The notes beneath the pieces are model-generated. The model did no database searches, was not told the origin of the DNA, and saw only the letters and a list, made by a program, of their open reading frames with translations. The position numbers and the translations under genes were made by a program. A stretch of DNA of 64,000 bases, taken from Leucobacter viscericola. GTDB lineage: Bacteria; Actinomycetota; Actinomycetes; Actinomycetales; Microbacteriaceae. Shown piece by piece: positions 44,274 to 52,843 of the stretch. Position 1 is the stretch's first letter; every line of letters begins with the position of its first letter. The DNA is taken from positions 1,984,001 through 2,048,000 of the forward strand of contig NZ_CP049863.1 in assembly GCF_011299575.1 (NCBI RefSeq), read 5' to 3'.

Positions 44274-45128
44274 TTGTCCAGTCGTATAGAAAACACACAA
44301 TCGGCGAACCTAAATGAACTCACGCACGAGAGTGACGCGGAGCTCATTGAAGAAACCCGTCTGGGAAACGAGGCGGCCTACGCCGAGTTATGGCAACGCC
44401 ATGCTCAGGTCGGCCTCGGAGTTGCTCGTCAAGCCACGACCGCGTTTGACCCCGAAGATTTGCTTGCCGAGGCGTACGCGAACATCCTTGAAGCAATTAC
44501 GAATGGTCACGGTCCGACCGGCGCTTTTCGCCCTTACCTCACTACCGTCGTGCGAAATGTCGCGGGACGCTGGGCCCGCTCACTCAAGGAGACGACGGTC
44601 GATGATCTGAGTGAACTGCTTGATCAGGCCACCTCCTCCGACGGGCAAGATGACCTGGACGATCTCGATGACAACCAATTGGTTATTCGGGCGTTCCGAT
44701 CCCTCCGCCCCAGATGGCAAGAGATTCTGTGGTTATTAGAAGTCAATGGGCTCAAACCCCGTGAGGTTGCGCAGCAGCTGAACCTCAAGCCGAACTCCGT
44801 ATCTGCCCTTGCAACGCGAGCCCGCGAAGGCCTGCGAGAAGCCTGGATTAAGGCGCACCTGAAAAACAGAGTTGACGACCCGGAATGCAAAGATGCGATT
44901 GCAGCGTTTCCAGCATTAGTGCGAGGATCTTTGCCCACTCGGCAACATACCAGCGTGCTAGCGCATCTCGAGTACTGCGAAAGCTGCAGCAAGGTCTACG
45001 CGGAAGCAGAAGCGGTTGCTTCTCGATTACGCAGCTCAGCGATCCCCTCCTTATCGGGATGGGCACAAGCGCTTCACTCGCTGCGGGACTCATTCACGGA
45101 GCCACAGGGGCAGCGGCTTCGAGCGTGA
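44274..45128 (+). CDS. ECF-like sigma factor with zinc-finger anti-sigma segment (frameshifted fusion, first part)
   Basis: 284 residues as read from a TTG start about 11 bases after GAAGGGGG. Region 2 covers roughly residues 30-105 (DPEDLLAEAYANILEAI, FRPYLTTVVRNVAGRWAR). Region 4 covers about 140-195 (LKPREVAQQLNLKPNSVSALATRAREGL). A zf-HC2-like segment follows (DPECKDAI, H-x3-HLEYCESC), as in anti-sigma factors. After LRSSAIPS the frame turns to non-homologous sequence and stops. One extra C in the CCCC run at 45044-45047 would join it in frame to the TM and Ig part ending at 46243. The intact form would be a membrane-tethered sigma factor, probably governing the divergent surface protein. 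Confidence 0.82.
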   Translation: MSSRIENTQSANLNELTHESDAELIEETRLGNEAAYAELWQRHAQVGLGVARQATTAFDPEDLLAEAYANILEAITNGHGPTGAFRPYLTTVVRNVAGRWARSLKETTVDDLSELLDQATSSDGQDDLDDLDDNQLVIRAFRSLRPRWQEILWLLEVNGLKPREVAQQLNLKPNSVSALATRAREGLREAWIKAHLKNRVDDPECKDAIAAFPALVRGSLPTRQHTSVLAHLEYCESCSKVYAEAEAVASRLRSSAIPSLSGWAQALHSLRDSFTEPQGQRLRA

Positions 45129-46243
45129 ATGGTTCGGGAACGTTAGCGCTCATCACAAGCACAAAAGGGATCATCGCTTCAGGGGTTATCGGACTCACGG
45201 CAGCCGCAGCCGCAACCGCGATTTCTATCGCACCGGTGCTGACTCCCCCGTCACACACACAATCAGCGCCGCAACAAGACAGCAGCACCGCAATTTCAGA
45301 CGACCTCTCCAGCGACCTCGATCTCGTTTCGCAGGGAGAAGCGGGGCCTCAGAAAACCGTCTACACCAACGAAGACTCACATTGGATCACGCCAGCCGAC
45401 GAAGTGACTCCTCCACAAGAAACCGAGTCAGTCCCCGCGCCGGGGATGGTCGCCCCTGAGTTCTCCTTCAAGCCGGGCAGCGTTCTAGATCCGAATGTCC
45501 CAGCACTTTCTGGGGAGTCGCTCCCTTTCGCCACGATCACAGTCGTTCTTTCAAGCGACACGGCATCCCACGGCGTCTTTTCAACTCAGGCGAGTGAGGT
45601 GGGAGCGTGGGAAATTGCACTTCCAAACACCCCCGGTGGCGCTTACACCGCCTGGGCGTACCAAGAGTTGAACAATAAACGCTCCGACGCACGCTCTACG
45701 GAGTTCAAGTTTGAGGGCGTCCCTGGAACTGCTCCAATTGTGATTGTGGCCGACACCGAAAACGGGAAGTACTCCCCGACGGTTTCTGGCACAGGTGACC
45801 CCGGGGCCATCGTCTACGTCAAACTAAACGGCGTGAAAAACGAGGCGACTGTTTCGCAACAGGGAACCTGGGCAGTTACGACCACGAACGGTGGTCTCGT
45901 CGGCACCAACAAGCTTCTGGCGGTGCAGTTCAATCCAAAAACCCTTGTGTTCTCTCAACAGAGCCACGAATCTGAATTCGAACTTCAGCCGCCCAGCGCG
46001 CAGGTCAGCGGCACCGCAGCGGCCTTCCAGGTGTCTGTCGTCTCGGAGGTTGGATCGGCTATCGATTTGAAGAGCCTCGATGGGAAGTTTTCGCACAGGA
46101 TCCGCGAGTCTCTCGGCAACGACGATGTCTCACTCCGCAGAACCGGTTCGGGATCAAGTTCTGGCCCCGCTCCTTCGGTGAAGGCTCGCTACGTCTCTAA
46201 CGATGGATCCCGCACTGGACCGTGGTCAGTTCCCGGCCTCTAA
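45059..46243 (+). CDS. Membrane and Ig-like part of the sigma-factor fusion (frameshifted second part)
   Basis: About 394 residues from the first ATG after the shift; the homologous frame begins near 45044. There is no ribosome binding site, so separate translation is doubtful. Residues 1-60 are Ala/Gly-rich and hydrophobic, with one or two membrane helices. A Ser/Gln/Pro linker follows, then two Ig-like modules (SGESLPFATITVVLSS; VSGTGDPGAIVYVKLNG). These resemble the Ig repeats of the giant protein next door, suggesting an external domain that senses or interacts with the wall layer. Confidence 0.7.
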   Translation: MGTSASLAAGLIHGATGAAASSVNGSGTLALITSTKGIIASGVIGLTAAAAATAISIAPVLTPPSHTQSAPQQDSSTAISDDLSSDLDLVSQGEAGPQKTVYTNEDSHWITPADEVTPPQETESVPAPGMVAPEFSFKPGSVLDPNVPALSGESLPFATITVVLSSDTASHGVFSTQASEVGAWEIALPNTPGGAYTAWAYQELNNKRSDARSTEFKFEGVPGTAPIVIVADTENGKYSPTVSGTGDPGAIVYVKLNGVKNEATVSQQGTWAVTTTNGGLVGTNKLLAVQFNPKTLVFSQQSHESEFELQPPSAQVSGTAAAFQVSVVSEVGSAIDLKSLDGKFSHRIRESLGNDDVSLRRTGSGSSSGPAPSVKARYVSNDGSRTGPWSVPGL

Positions 46244-46281
46244 ATCCACACCCTTCCCCGTCTCTGCACTAGCATCGACCC

Positions 46282-46569
46282 ATGACCTCCCAGACCCCCA
46301 CCATCGAAGAAGTCCGCGCCCAGATTGACCAGCTCGACCGCCGCATCGTCGAGCTGATCGCGGAGCGCCAGGGCTGGGTGGTCACCGCGGGATCACTGAA
46401 GAAAGACGAGCAGGGTGTTCGTGCGCCAGCACGCGTAGAGCAGGTCATCGAGAAGGTGCGCAATCTTGCCGAAGAGGCCGGGGCCTCCCCCGAGGTCGTC
46501 GAGCGCACCTACCGCGCGTTGATCGCGGCCTTCATTGACCTGGAGCTCGATCACCACCGCAACAAGTAG
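46282..46569 (+). CDS. Chorismate mutase family protein (AroQ class)
   Basis: 95 residues, the normal length of a stand-alone AroQ domain. The pattern IEEVRAQIDQLDRRIVELIAERQGWV and the later KKDEQGVRAPARVEQVIEKV and YRALIAAFIDLE match the three-helix fold, with the first-helix arginine and the lysine/arginine pair of the active site retained. It converts chorismate to prephenate for Phe/Tyr synthesis. Its stop abuts the converging IclR stop at 46570 with no gap. Confidence 0.88.
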   Translation: MTSQTPTIEEVRAQIDQLDRRIVELIAERQGWVVTAGSLKKDEQGVRAPARVEQVIEKVRNLAEEAGASPEVVERTYRALIAAFIDLELDHHRNK

Positions 46570-47460
46570 CTAGCGCCGCGGGGCCGGGTAGGCTCCCGGA
46601 CCGCCGAGCGTGCGCGACAGTGACGCCCCCGCCTGGCGAACGATGCCGCCCAGCGCATCGAGCTTGTCTCCGATGCGCTTCTTCGGGCCGCTCACGTTGA
46701 GGGCCGCAACGACCCTGCCGGTGTGGTCGATCACCGGCGCCGAAACGCCGACCACCCCGGCCTCCAGATCCTCGTCGAGCACGGAAAAACCGACCGCCCG
46801 AATGCGCGCGATCTCGTCCTGCAGACCGGCAAAATCGCGCACCTTGCCAGTGTGCGGCGGCAGTCCGTCATAGAGCGAGAACGGGTTCGTTTCGCGCCCA
46901 AACACCTCCTGGCCGATCACCGTTGCGTCGTGGCCTCGCTCGTCGTACCAGTAGCGCAGCGCGGTCTCATCCCAGTCGCTGAGCAGCACACAGCCCGATG
47001 AGGATCGCCACGCGGCCGTCGTCACGCCCTCCCACCCGGCGGATCGCAGCTCGTGCGGGCTCAGCTCGCTCGCGAGCGTCAGCACGTTGCCGTGCATGAG
47101 CACACACAGGTGCGCGGTTTCGTAGGTCGCGTTCACGAGGCCACGCAGCACCGGCTGACCACTCTGCACGAGCTGCGCCTCGGCGCTTCGTGCGGCGAGC
47201 GCGAACACTCGCGGGCCGACGCGGTAGCGCTGGGTTTCAGGATCCCGAGCCGCCAACCCCGTGGTCGCAAGAGTGGCCAGGGCGCGCGAAACAACGGTCT
47301 TGCTGCGGCCCGTCAGCTTGGCGAGTTCGGTGACGCCGTAGCCGCCGAGCCTGGTTGCCGCGTCGCTCGCGAGTAACTCCAAGAGGCGAATGTCTCGGCC
47401 CAAGCCTGTGGTGTTGAGTCGGCTGTCTTCATTGGCTGCAGGATCGGCCTCGTGTTTCAT
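46570..47460 (-). CDS. IclR family transcriptional regulator of the Fae operon
   Basis: 296 residues. The winged helix-turn-helix is at about 22-85 (YGVTELAKLTGRSKTVVSRALATLATTGL). The effector domain ends with DLEAGVVGVSAPVIDHTGRVVAALNVSGPKKR. It is transcribed away from the fae-like operon, and a 42-bp nested palindrome lies between them. It most likely controls that operon in response to its substrate. Confidence 0.92.
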   Translation of the reverse strand: MKHEADPAANEDSRLNTTGLGRDIRLLELLASDAATRLGGYGVTELAKLTGRSKTVVSRALATLATTGLAARDPETQRYRVGPRVFALAARSAEAQLVQSGQPVLRGLVNATYETAHLCVLMHGNVLTLASELSPHELRSAGWEGVTTAAWRSSSGCVLLSDWDETALRYWYDERGHDATVIGQEVFGRETNPFSLYDGLPPHTGKVRDFAGLQDEIARIRAVGFSVLDEDLEAGVVGVSAPVIDHTGRVVAALNVSGPKKRIGDKLDALGGIVRQAGASLSRTLGGPGAYPAPRR

Positions 47461-47518
47461 CGTTTACCCCCATGTGACTTGGCCGCGTGACGTCAACGGC
47501 GCACCCAGCCTTTCACTA

Positions 47519-47560
47519 CTGTTCCGTTATACGCAACTTGAGTTGCAGTTAATGGAACAG
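47519..47560. promoter_or_regulatory. Nested palindromic operator between IclR and fae operon
   Basis: The inner palindrome GCAACTTGAGTTGC (47533-47546) and the outer arms CTGTTCC (47519-47525) and GGAACAG (47554-47560) are concentric, all centred at 47539.5. The site is 59 bases upstream of the IclR start and 66 bases upstream of the fae-like start. It is a strong candidate IclR binding site. Confidence 0.7.
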
Positions 47561-47625
47561 ATACTTATCTTTATCGATGCCAGCGGCGTCAGATAGATGC
47601 GCGTCGCATCGAAGAAAGAGGTCCA

Positions 47626-48159
47626 ATGATGGATAACGTGCAGCTCGGTGAGAGCTTCGTCGGTGAGGGCGTCAATGCCGCTCACGTCAATACGGTGCTC
47701 GGTCACCGCGACGGCCCCGCGGGCACCGCTTGGGCAACCGCGCTCGGCAGCCCCAGCGAGGGGTTTGTGCCGTTCGTTGCCGTGCTGAAGCCGTCACTGC
47801 CGGTCAAGCCAATGACCCTCTTCGTGCAGAAGGCCGCTGCCGCAAGCGACTTCCACAGCACCGCGACCTGGGGTGCCGCACAGGCCGGCATCGCCGCCGG
47901 TGTCGCTGACGCCGTCGCAGAGGGTGTCATTCCCAAGTCGTGCACCGAGACCCACGCGCTCATCGCGGCGGTCTGGGTCAACCCCGGCACCGACGATCTC
48001 GACGCGATCTACCGCAACAACCGCGAGGCCGCCCGCCGCGCACTCGAACTTGGCGCCGCGAACGGACCCTCCGTTGAAGACGTGGTCGCCGCCCGCAATT
48101 CCCCCAGCAACCCCTTCTACACCCCGAGCCAGGAAGTCGCCGCAGATGCCGCACGCTAA
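47626..48159 (+). CDS. Formaldehyde-activating enzyme (Fae) homologue
   Basis: 177 residues from ATG 47626 after AAAGAGG; ATG 47629 is equally possible. GESFVGEGVNAAHVNTVLGHRDGP matches the start of Fae, with His20 at the position of the catalytic histidine. PFVAVLKPSLPVKPMTLFV and GAAQAGIAAGVADAVAEG are further family segments. Fae condenses formaldehyde with tetrahydromethanopterin in methylotrophs. No pterin-pathway gene is seen here, so this may be a Fae-like enzyme acting on another carbonyl or protecting against formaldehyde released in the pathway. It leads an operon with two dehydrogenases and a transporter. Confidence 0.88.
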   Translation: MMDNVQLGESFVGEGVNAAHVNTVLGHRDGPAGTAWATALGSPSEGFVPFVAVLKPSLPVKPMTLFVQKAAAASDFHSTATWGAAQAGIAAGVADAVAEGVIPKSCTETHALIAAVWVNPGTDDLDAIYRNNREAARRALELGAANGPSVEDVVAARNSPSNPFYTPSQEVAADAAR

Positions 48160-49117
48160 CACCGCAACCATCGATAACCCCACCCGCACCACCGAAAACA
48201 CCGTCGTCGGCTTCATCGGCCTCGGCCACATGGGCTCAGGCATGAGCCGCAACCTGCAGGCCGCCGGCTTCAAGCTTGTTGTCACTGACCTGCGCCGCGA
48301 GGCCGCCTCCGAGCTGCTCGCAAACGGCGCCGAGTGGGCTGACTCCGCTGCCGAGCTCGCGCGTCGCTCCGACGTTGTCATCACCATGCTCCCCACCCCC
48401 CGCATCGTCACGGCACTGCTGCAGGGCGAGAACGGCCTGCTCGCCGGGCTCTCCGAGGGCAAGACGTGGATCGACATGTCGACCTCCGTGCCCGAGGTCG
48501 CCGACGGGGTGCGCGCAGAAGCGACAGCCCGCGGCATCCGCATCATCGACGCCCCCGTGAGTGGCATGTCGGTCGGCGCGGCAAACGGCATGCTGCAGAT
48601 TTTTGTTGGCGCCGATCCTGAACTCTTCGCCGAACACCTCCCCGTGCTCGAGGCGATGGGCGATCCTGACCGCATTATCAACGTGGGTGGCCACGGTGCC
48701 GGCTACGCAGTGAAGCTCATGATCAACCAGCTGTGGTTCTCGCACCTCGTGGCCACCGCAGAGGTGCTTACAATCGGCAAGGCCGCCGGCGTTGATCTCG
48801 ACGTTCTGCGTCGCTCGCTAATCGCGAGCCCGGCCAACAGCAACTTCCTTGAGAACGACGTGCTCTCGATCCTCAATGATGGCGACTACGATGAGGGCTT
48901 CGCTATCGCCCTCGCCTGCAAAGACCTGGGCCTCTCCATCGACCTCGCCCGCGCGGTCGGCATGCCCAGCGAGGTATCGGCGCTCGTCGAGCAGGTGTTC
49001 CGTCGCGCACGCCGCAGCTACGGCGATAGCGCCGGCGAAATGACCCCCTTCAAACTGTACGAAGACCTGCTCGGCGAACCCCTCCGCCTGGCCCCCACCG
49101 CAGGAGGTGCCGCGTGA
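48146..49117 (+). CDS. Beta-hydroxyacid dehydrogenase (HIBADH/GarR family)
   Basis: 323 residues from ATG 48146, nine bases after AGGAAG and overlapping the fae-like stop by 14 bases. The NAD(P) loop is GFIGLGHMGSGMSRNL. The substrate-binding segment DAPVSGMSVGAANGMLQIFVGA and the catalytic Lys190 (GAGYAVKLMINQ) are intact. Relatives oxidise 3-hydroxyisobutyrate, 2-(hydroxymethyl)glutarate, tartronate semialdehyde or sulfolactaldehyde. Coupled to an aldehyde dehydrogenase, it likely turns a -CH2OH group into an aldehyde for oxidation to the acid. A start further upstream is rejected because it shadows fae. Confidence 0.9.
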   Translation: MPHANTATIDNPTRTTENTVVGFIGLGHMGSGMSRNLQAAGFKLVVTDLRREAASELLANGAEWADSAAELARRSDVVITMLPTPRIVTALLQGENGLLAGLSEGKTWIDMSTSVPEVADGVRAEATARGIRIIDAPVSGMSVGAANGMLQIFVGADPELFAEHLPVLEAMGDPDRIINVGGHGAGYAVKLMINQLWFSHLVATAEVLTIGKAAGVDLDVLRRSLIASPANSNFLENDVLSILNDGDYDEGFAIALACKDLGLSIDLARAVGMPSEVSALVEQVFRRARRSYGDSAGEMTPFKLYEDLLGEPLRLAPTAGGAA

Positions 49118-50577
49118 ACGCGCTCCCAGAATCAACCCCGACCGGCCTCTTCATCGGTGGCGAGTGGCGTGACGCCGAGGGCGGCGCAACTCTCCCCGTG
49201 ACGAACCCCGCCACGGGCGAGGTGCTCACCCACGTCGCGAGCGCCTCCGTCGCAGACGGCAAGGCCGCGCTCGACGCTGCGGTCGCAGCGCAGAAGTCAT
49301 GGGCCGCAACTGCACCGCGCGAGCGCGGCGAGATCCTGCGCCGTGCCTTCGAACTCACCATCAAGCACCGCGAAGAACTCGCCCGCATCATCACACTCGA
49401 GATGGGCAAGCCCCTCGCCGAGTCACGCGGCGAGGTCAACTACGGCGCCGAGTTCTTGCGCTGGTTCTCGGAAGAGGCCGTGCGCATCGACGGTCGCTAC
49501 TCCGTGTCGCCAGACGGCGGCAACCGCCTGCTCGTACTGCACCGCCCGGTTGGCCCGAGCCTGTTCATTACCCCCTGGAACTTCCCGCTCGCCATGGCTA
49601 CGCGCAAGATTGCGCCCGCCCTCGCAGCGGGTTGCACGAGTGTGTTGAAGCCCGCAGCACAGACCCCGCTAACGGCGCTCTACTTTGCAGCACTGCTCGT
49701 GGAGGCGGGTGTGCCCGCCGGTGTCGTTAACGTGATTCCCACCGCCACCGCGGGTGCAGTCGTCTCACCCCTCACCACCGACCCGCGACTGCGCAAGCTC
49801 TCGTTCACCGGGTCGACCGAGGTGGGCAAGCGCCTCATTCGCGACTCGGCCGAGCAGGTGCTGAAGGTCTCGATGGAGCTCGGCGGCAACGCCCCCTTCA
49901 TCGTCTTCGAAGACGCCGATGTTGACGCGGCCGTTGAGGGTGCACTCGTTGCCAAGCTGCGCAACGGCGGCGAGGCCTGTGTTGCCGCGAACCGCTTCCT
50001 CGTGCACGAGTCCATTGCCGACGAGTTCACCACGAAGCTCGCAGATCGCATGGCGGGTTACGTACAGGGTCCCGGCATTTCCGACGGTGTCACCATCGGA
50101 CCGCTCATCGACGAGGCGACCCGCAACAAGGTCAGCTCGCTCGTGGCCTCGGCTGTCGCCGAGGGTGCTGAGGTGAGGATCGGCGGCGAGATCCCCGCCG
50201 GCGAGGGATTCTTCTACCCGCCGACCGTGCTCACGGCTGTGCCACACGGCGCGGAGATCCTGAACGAGGAGATCTTTGGGCCCGTTGCGCCTGTCGTCGT
50301 CTTCAAGGACGAGGCTGAGGCGATCGAGCTCGCCAACGCCAGCGAGTACGGACTCGTCAGCTTCGCGTACACGCAAGATCTGAACCGTACACTTCGTCTC
50401 GCGGAGCAGTTGGAGAGCGGCATGATCGGCATGAACACCGGTCTCGTGTCGAACCCGGCGGCTCCCTTCGGCGGAGTAAAGCAGTCGGGGCTCGGCCGCG
50501 AGGGCGGCGCCGAGGGCATCCACGAGTTCTTGGAGACCGTCTACGTGGGAATCTCCAACCCGCTTGCCTCACAATAA
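49114..50577 (+). CDS. NAD(P)-dependent aldehyde dehydrogenase (succinate-semialdehyde type)
   Basis: 487 residues from GTG 49114, overlapping the previous stop by four bases. The segment TPWNFPLAMATRKIAPALAAG, the general base Glu255 (SMELGGNAPF) and the nucleophile Cys289 (NGGEACVAANRF) are all present. The overall pattern is closest to GabD-like enzymes. In context it should oxidise the semialdehyde made by the dehydrogenase encoded just upstream. Confidence 0.92.
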   Translation: MNALPESTPTGLFIGGEWRDAEGGATLPVTNPATGEVLTHVASASVADGKAALDAAVAAQKSWAATAPRERGEILRRAFELTIKHREELARIITLEMGKPLAESRGEVNYGAEFLRWFSEEAVRIDGRYSVSPDGGNRLLVLHRPVGPSLFITPWNFPLAMATRKIAPALAAGCTSVLKPAAQTPLTALYFAALLVEAGVPAGVVNVIPTATAGAVVSPLTTDPRLRKLSFTGSTEVGKRLIRDSAEQVLKVSMELGGNAPFIVFEDADVDAAVEGALVAKLRNGGEACVAANRFLVHESIADEFTTKLADRMAGYVQGPGISDGVTIGPLIDEATRNKVSSLVASAVAEGAEVRIGGEIPAGEGFFYPPTVLTAVPHGAEILNEEIFGPVAPVVVFKDEAEAIELANASEYGLVSFAYTQDLNRTLRLAEQLESGMIGMNTGLVSNPAAPFGGVKQSGLGREGGAEGIHEFLETVYVGISNPLASQ

Positions 50578-50605
50578 CCATGTCAACGAAGACAAAGGAC
50601 ACAAG

Positions 50606-51985
50606 ATGACCGCAACTCAAACCACTACCCAGGAGACCGTCGACTTCGACGACCTCCCGCTCAATAAGTTCCACATTCGCATCACCGCGCTCACCTTCGG
50701 CGCGCACTTCAATGACGGCTTCGCGGTCGGCATTATCGGCATGGCCATCGTGCTGATCGGCCAGCGCGGCGACATGGATCTGAACGCCTGGTGGACCGGT
50801 GCGCTCGGCGCCGGCGCACTCTTTGGCCTGTTTGCGGGCGCGCTGCTCTTCGGATCGGTCGCCGACAAGCTGGGCCGCCAGAAGATCTTCGCGATCAGCT
50901 TCATCGTGATCACGCTGGCGACCTTCGCCCAGTTCTGGGTGCAGGAACCGTGGCAACTGCTGACGCTCCGCATCATTCTCGGGCTCGGGATCGGCGGCGA
51001 CTATGCCGTCGGCCACGCGATGCTGGCCGAGGTGCTGCCTCAGAAGCGCCGCGGTGAGATTCTCGGTTCGTTCTCCGTGATCTGGACCTTCGGTTACGTA
51101 CTCGCAACGCTCATCGGTATCTTCTTTATGCAGTCAGGCATCGAAGATGCGTGGCGCTGGATGCTGATCGCTCCCGGCTTCATCGCCGTGATTGTGCTCG
51201 TTGCCCGCCTCGGCACCCCCGAGTCGCCGCGCTGGCTGCTGCGTATGGGCCGCGAGAAAGAGGCTCGCGCGATCCTCGACAAGCACTTCGGCACCCACGT
51301 GGTGCTCGAGCCTGAGCCCGTGGTCAAGGGTGAGCTGACCGGCATTCGCGGCCTGTTCAGCAAGCGCTACATTCGCCGCACGATCTTCAACTGCGTGTTC
51401 TTCGCCTGCATCGTGATGCCCTACTTCGCGATCTACACGTTCCTGCCGAGCATCCTCTCGAACATGGGGCTGTCGGATCTTGCCGAGAGTGGCAGCGGCT
51501 ACGCCGTCGAGATCTACCTGAACGTGTTCCTGCTCGCCGGTGCGCTGGCAGGCATCTGGGCCACCGCGAAGTTCTCGCGTCGTGGGTTCCTGATCTCCGG
51601 GTTCATCATTCTCACGGTGTCGCTGACGGCGCTCGCGCTGGTGCCGACCACGGCGACGATCATTTCGGTTGTCATCTTCGCGGTCTTCACCTTCTCGCTC
51701 TCCGCGATCAGCAACCTCGTAGGGGTGTTCCCTGCCGAGAGCTTCCCGACCCCGGTGCGCTCCTCAGGTATCGGCTTCGCGACCGCGATCAGCCGCCTCG
51801 GCTCGGTTGTCAGCACGTTCCTGCTGCCGGTCTTGATGGCTTCGCTCGGTGTCGCGCCGACGATCCTGATCCTGGCAGGTGTTCTCGCGATCGGCCTGGT
51901 GGTGTCGGTGCTCTGGGCTCCGGAGACGAAGCACAAGACCCTCACCCAGTCGGGCCTCATCACGCTGCCGGATCGGGTGCACTAA
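50606..51985 (+). CDS. MFS transporter, aromatic-acid/metabolite:H+ symporter type
   Basis: 459 residues from ATG 50606, seven bases after AAAGGAC. Twelve membrane helices are expected. The loop 2-3 motif is GSVADKLGRQKIF, and GIGGDYAVGHAMLAEVLPQKRRGE is the helix 4-5 motif of the AAHS/SV2-like branch (KshT, PcaK, niacin and related carriers). An acidic N-terminal tail precedes helix 1. It probably imports the acid metabolised by the three genes upstream. A palindromic terminator follows at 52060. Confidence 0.88.
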   Translation: MTATQTTTQETVDFDDLPLNKFHIRITALTFGAHFNDGFAVGIIGMAIVLIGQRGDMDLNAWWTGALGAGALFGLFAGALLFGSVADKLGRQKIFAISFIVITLATFAQFWVQEPWQLLTLRIILGLGIGGDYAVGHAMLAEVLPQKRRGEILGSFSVIWTFGYVLATLIGIFFMQSGIEDAWRWMLIAPGFIAVIVLVARLGTPESPRWLLRMGREKEARAILDKHFGTHVVLEPEPVVKGELTGIRGLFSKRYIRRTIFNCVFFACIVMPYFAIYTFLPSILSNMGLSDLAESGSGYAVEIYLNVFLLAGALAGIWATAKFSRRGFLISGFIILTVSLTALALVPTTATIISVVIFAVFTFSLSAISNLVGVFPAESFPTPVRSSGIGFATAISRLGSVVSTFLLPVLMASLGVAPTILILAGVLAIGLVVSVLWAPETKHKTLTQSGLITLPDRVH

Positions 51986-52059
51986 CCCGGGTCTGGGTCT
52001 GGGCGCTTGCGGGCGCTTCGGGAGCCCCGCTCGCCCCGCCACCCCACCCCCCGCCCCCC

Positions 52060-52122
52060 AATCGGGTGTAGCCATATTGCTAGTTGAGGATGATCCAACT
52101 AGCAATATGGCTACACCCGATT
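52060..52122. terminator. 27-bp perfect hairpin between converging genes
   Basis: Arms 52060-52086 and 52096-52122 pair perfectly over 27 bases with a 9-base loop. TTTTT follows at once on the plus side. It lies between the ends of the MFS gene (51985) and kdpC (52222). The 5' flank is very C-rich. The rest of 51986-52221 shows nothing else. Confidence 0.9.
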
Positions 52123-52221
52123 TTTGCGTGCTCGGGCGCCGGAGGGATCGGGCACCCGCGACGGTCGCCCGCACGGGGCGCACCTTCGAACGAGGCACGA
52201 CCGCAGCGCGACGCAGCGGCC

Positions 52222-52833
52222 CTACTTCAAGCCATCAAGCGCAAGGTTCAGCTCGACCACGTTCACTCGGGGCTCCCCCAGAATGCCGAGATCACGACCG
52301 ACCGTGGCCGCCGAGACTGCCGCAGAAACCGCGTCAACCGAGAGCCCTCGAGCCTCCGCCACCCGCGGCACCTGCAGCCGCGCGTATTCAACACTGATGT
52401 GCGGATCGAGACCCGATCCCGACGCAGTCACCGCGTCAACTGGCACTTCAGACTCGGAGACCCCGTTAAACGCAGCGACCTCGGCCAGGCGATCCGATAT
52501 CTGGGCTATCAGCTCCGGACTCTCGGGCCCAAGGTTTGAGCCGCCCGACGCCATCGGGTCGTAGCCGCCGCCTGCGACCGAGGGCCGCGGCTGAAAGTAC
52601 TGGGGCAACGGGGATCCGTCAACGGTCTCGAAGCGCTGCCCGATCAGCGAGGATCCGGCAACACTGCCATCCGCTGCCCGCACGAGCGAGCCGTTTGCCT
52701 GCCCAGGAAACGCGAGCTGACCAACCCCCAACACAAGAAGCGGGTAAGCGATACCGAGAATCACGATGAGGATCAGCATGATGCGGAAGCCCGTCCAGAA
52801 GGACTTGGCGGTGCGGATGGCGAGGCGCGGCAT
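52222..52833 (-). CDS. kdpC: Potassium-transporting ATPase subunit C
   Basis: 203 residues. One N-terminal membrane helix (about 15-40, IMLILIVILGIAYPLLVLG) is followed by an exported domain with SLVRAADGSVAGSSLIGQRF and YFQPRPSVAG, standard KdpC motifs. VTASGSGLDPHIS is the conserved central segment. It stabilises the KdpFABC complex and raises its affinity for ATP. It is the last gene of the kdp operon, 10 bases after kdpB. Confidence 0.95.
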   Translation of the reverse strand: MPRLAIRTAKSFWTGFRIMLILIVILGIAYPLLVLGVGQLAFPGQANGSLVRAADGSVAGSSLIGQRFETVDGSPLPQYFQPRPSVAGGGYDPMASGGSNLGPESPELIAQISDRLAEVAAFNGVSESEVPVDAVTASGSGLDPHISVEYARLQVPRVAEARGLSVDAVSAAVSAATVGRDLGILGEPRVNVVELNLALDGLK

Positions 52834-52843
52834 GATGAACTCC

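Noticed and set aside
43978..44298. Possible 106-codon minus-strand gene
   Set aside because: It overlaps the sigma gene start, has no ribosome binding site, and its composition resembles no known protein.
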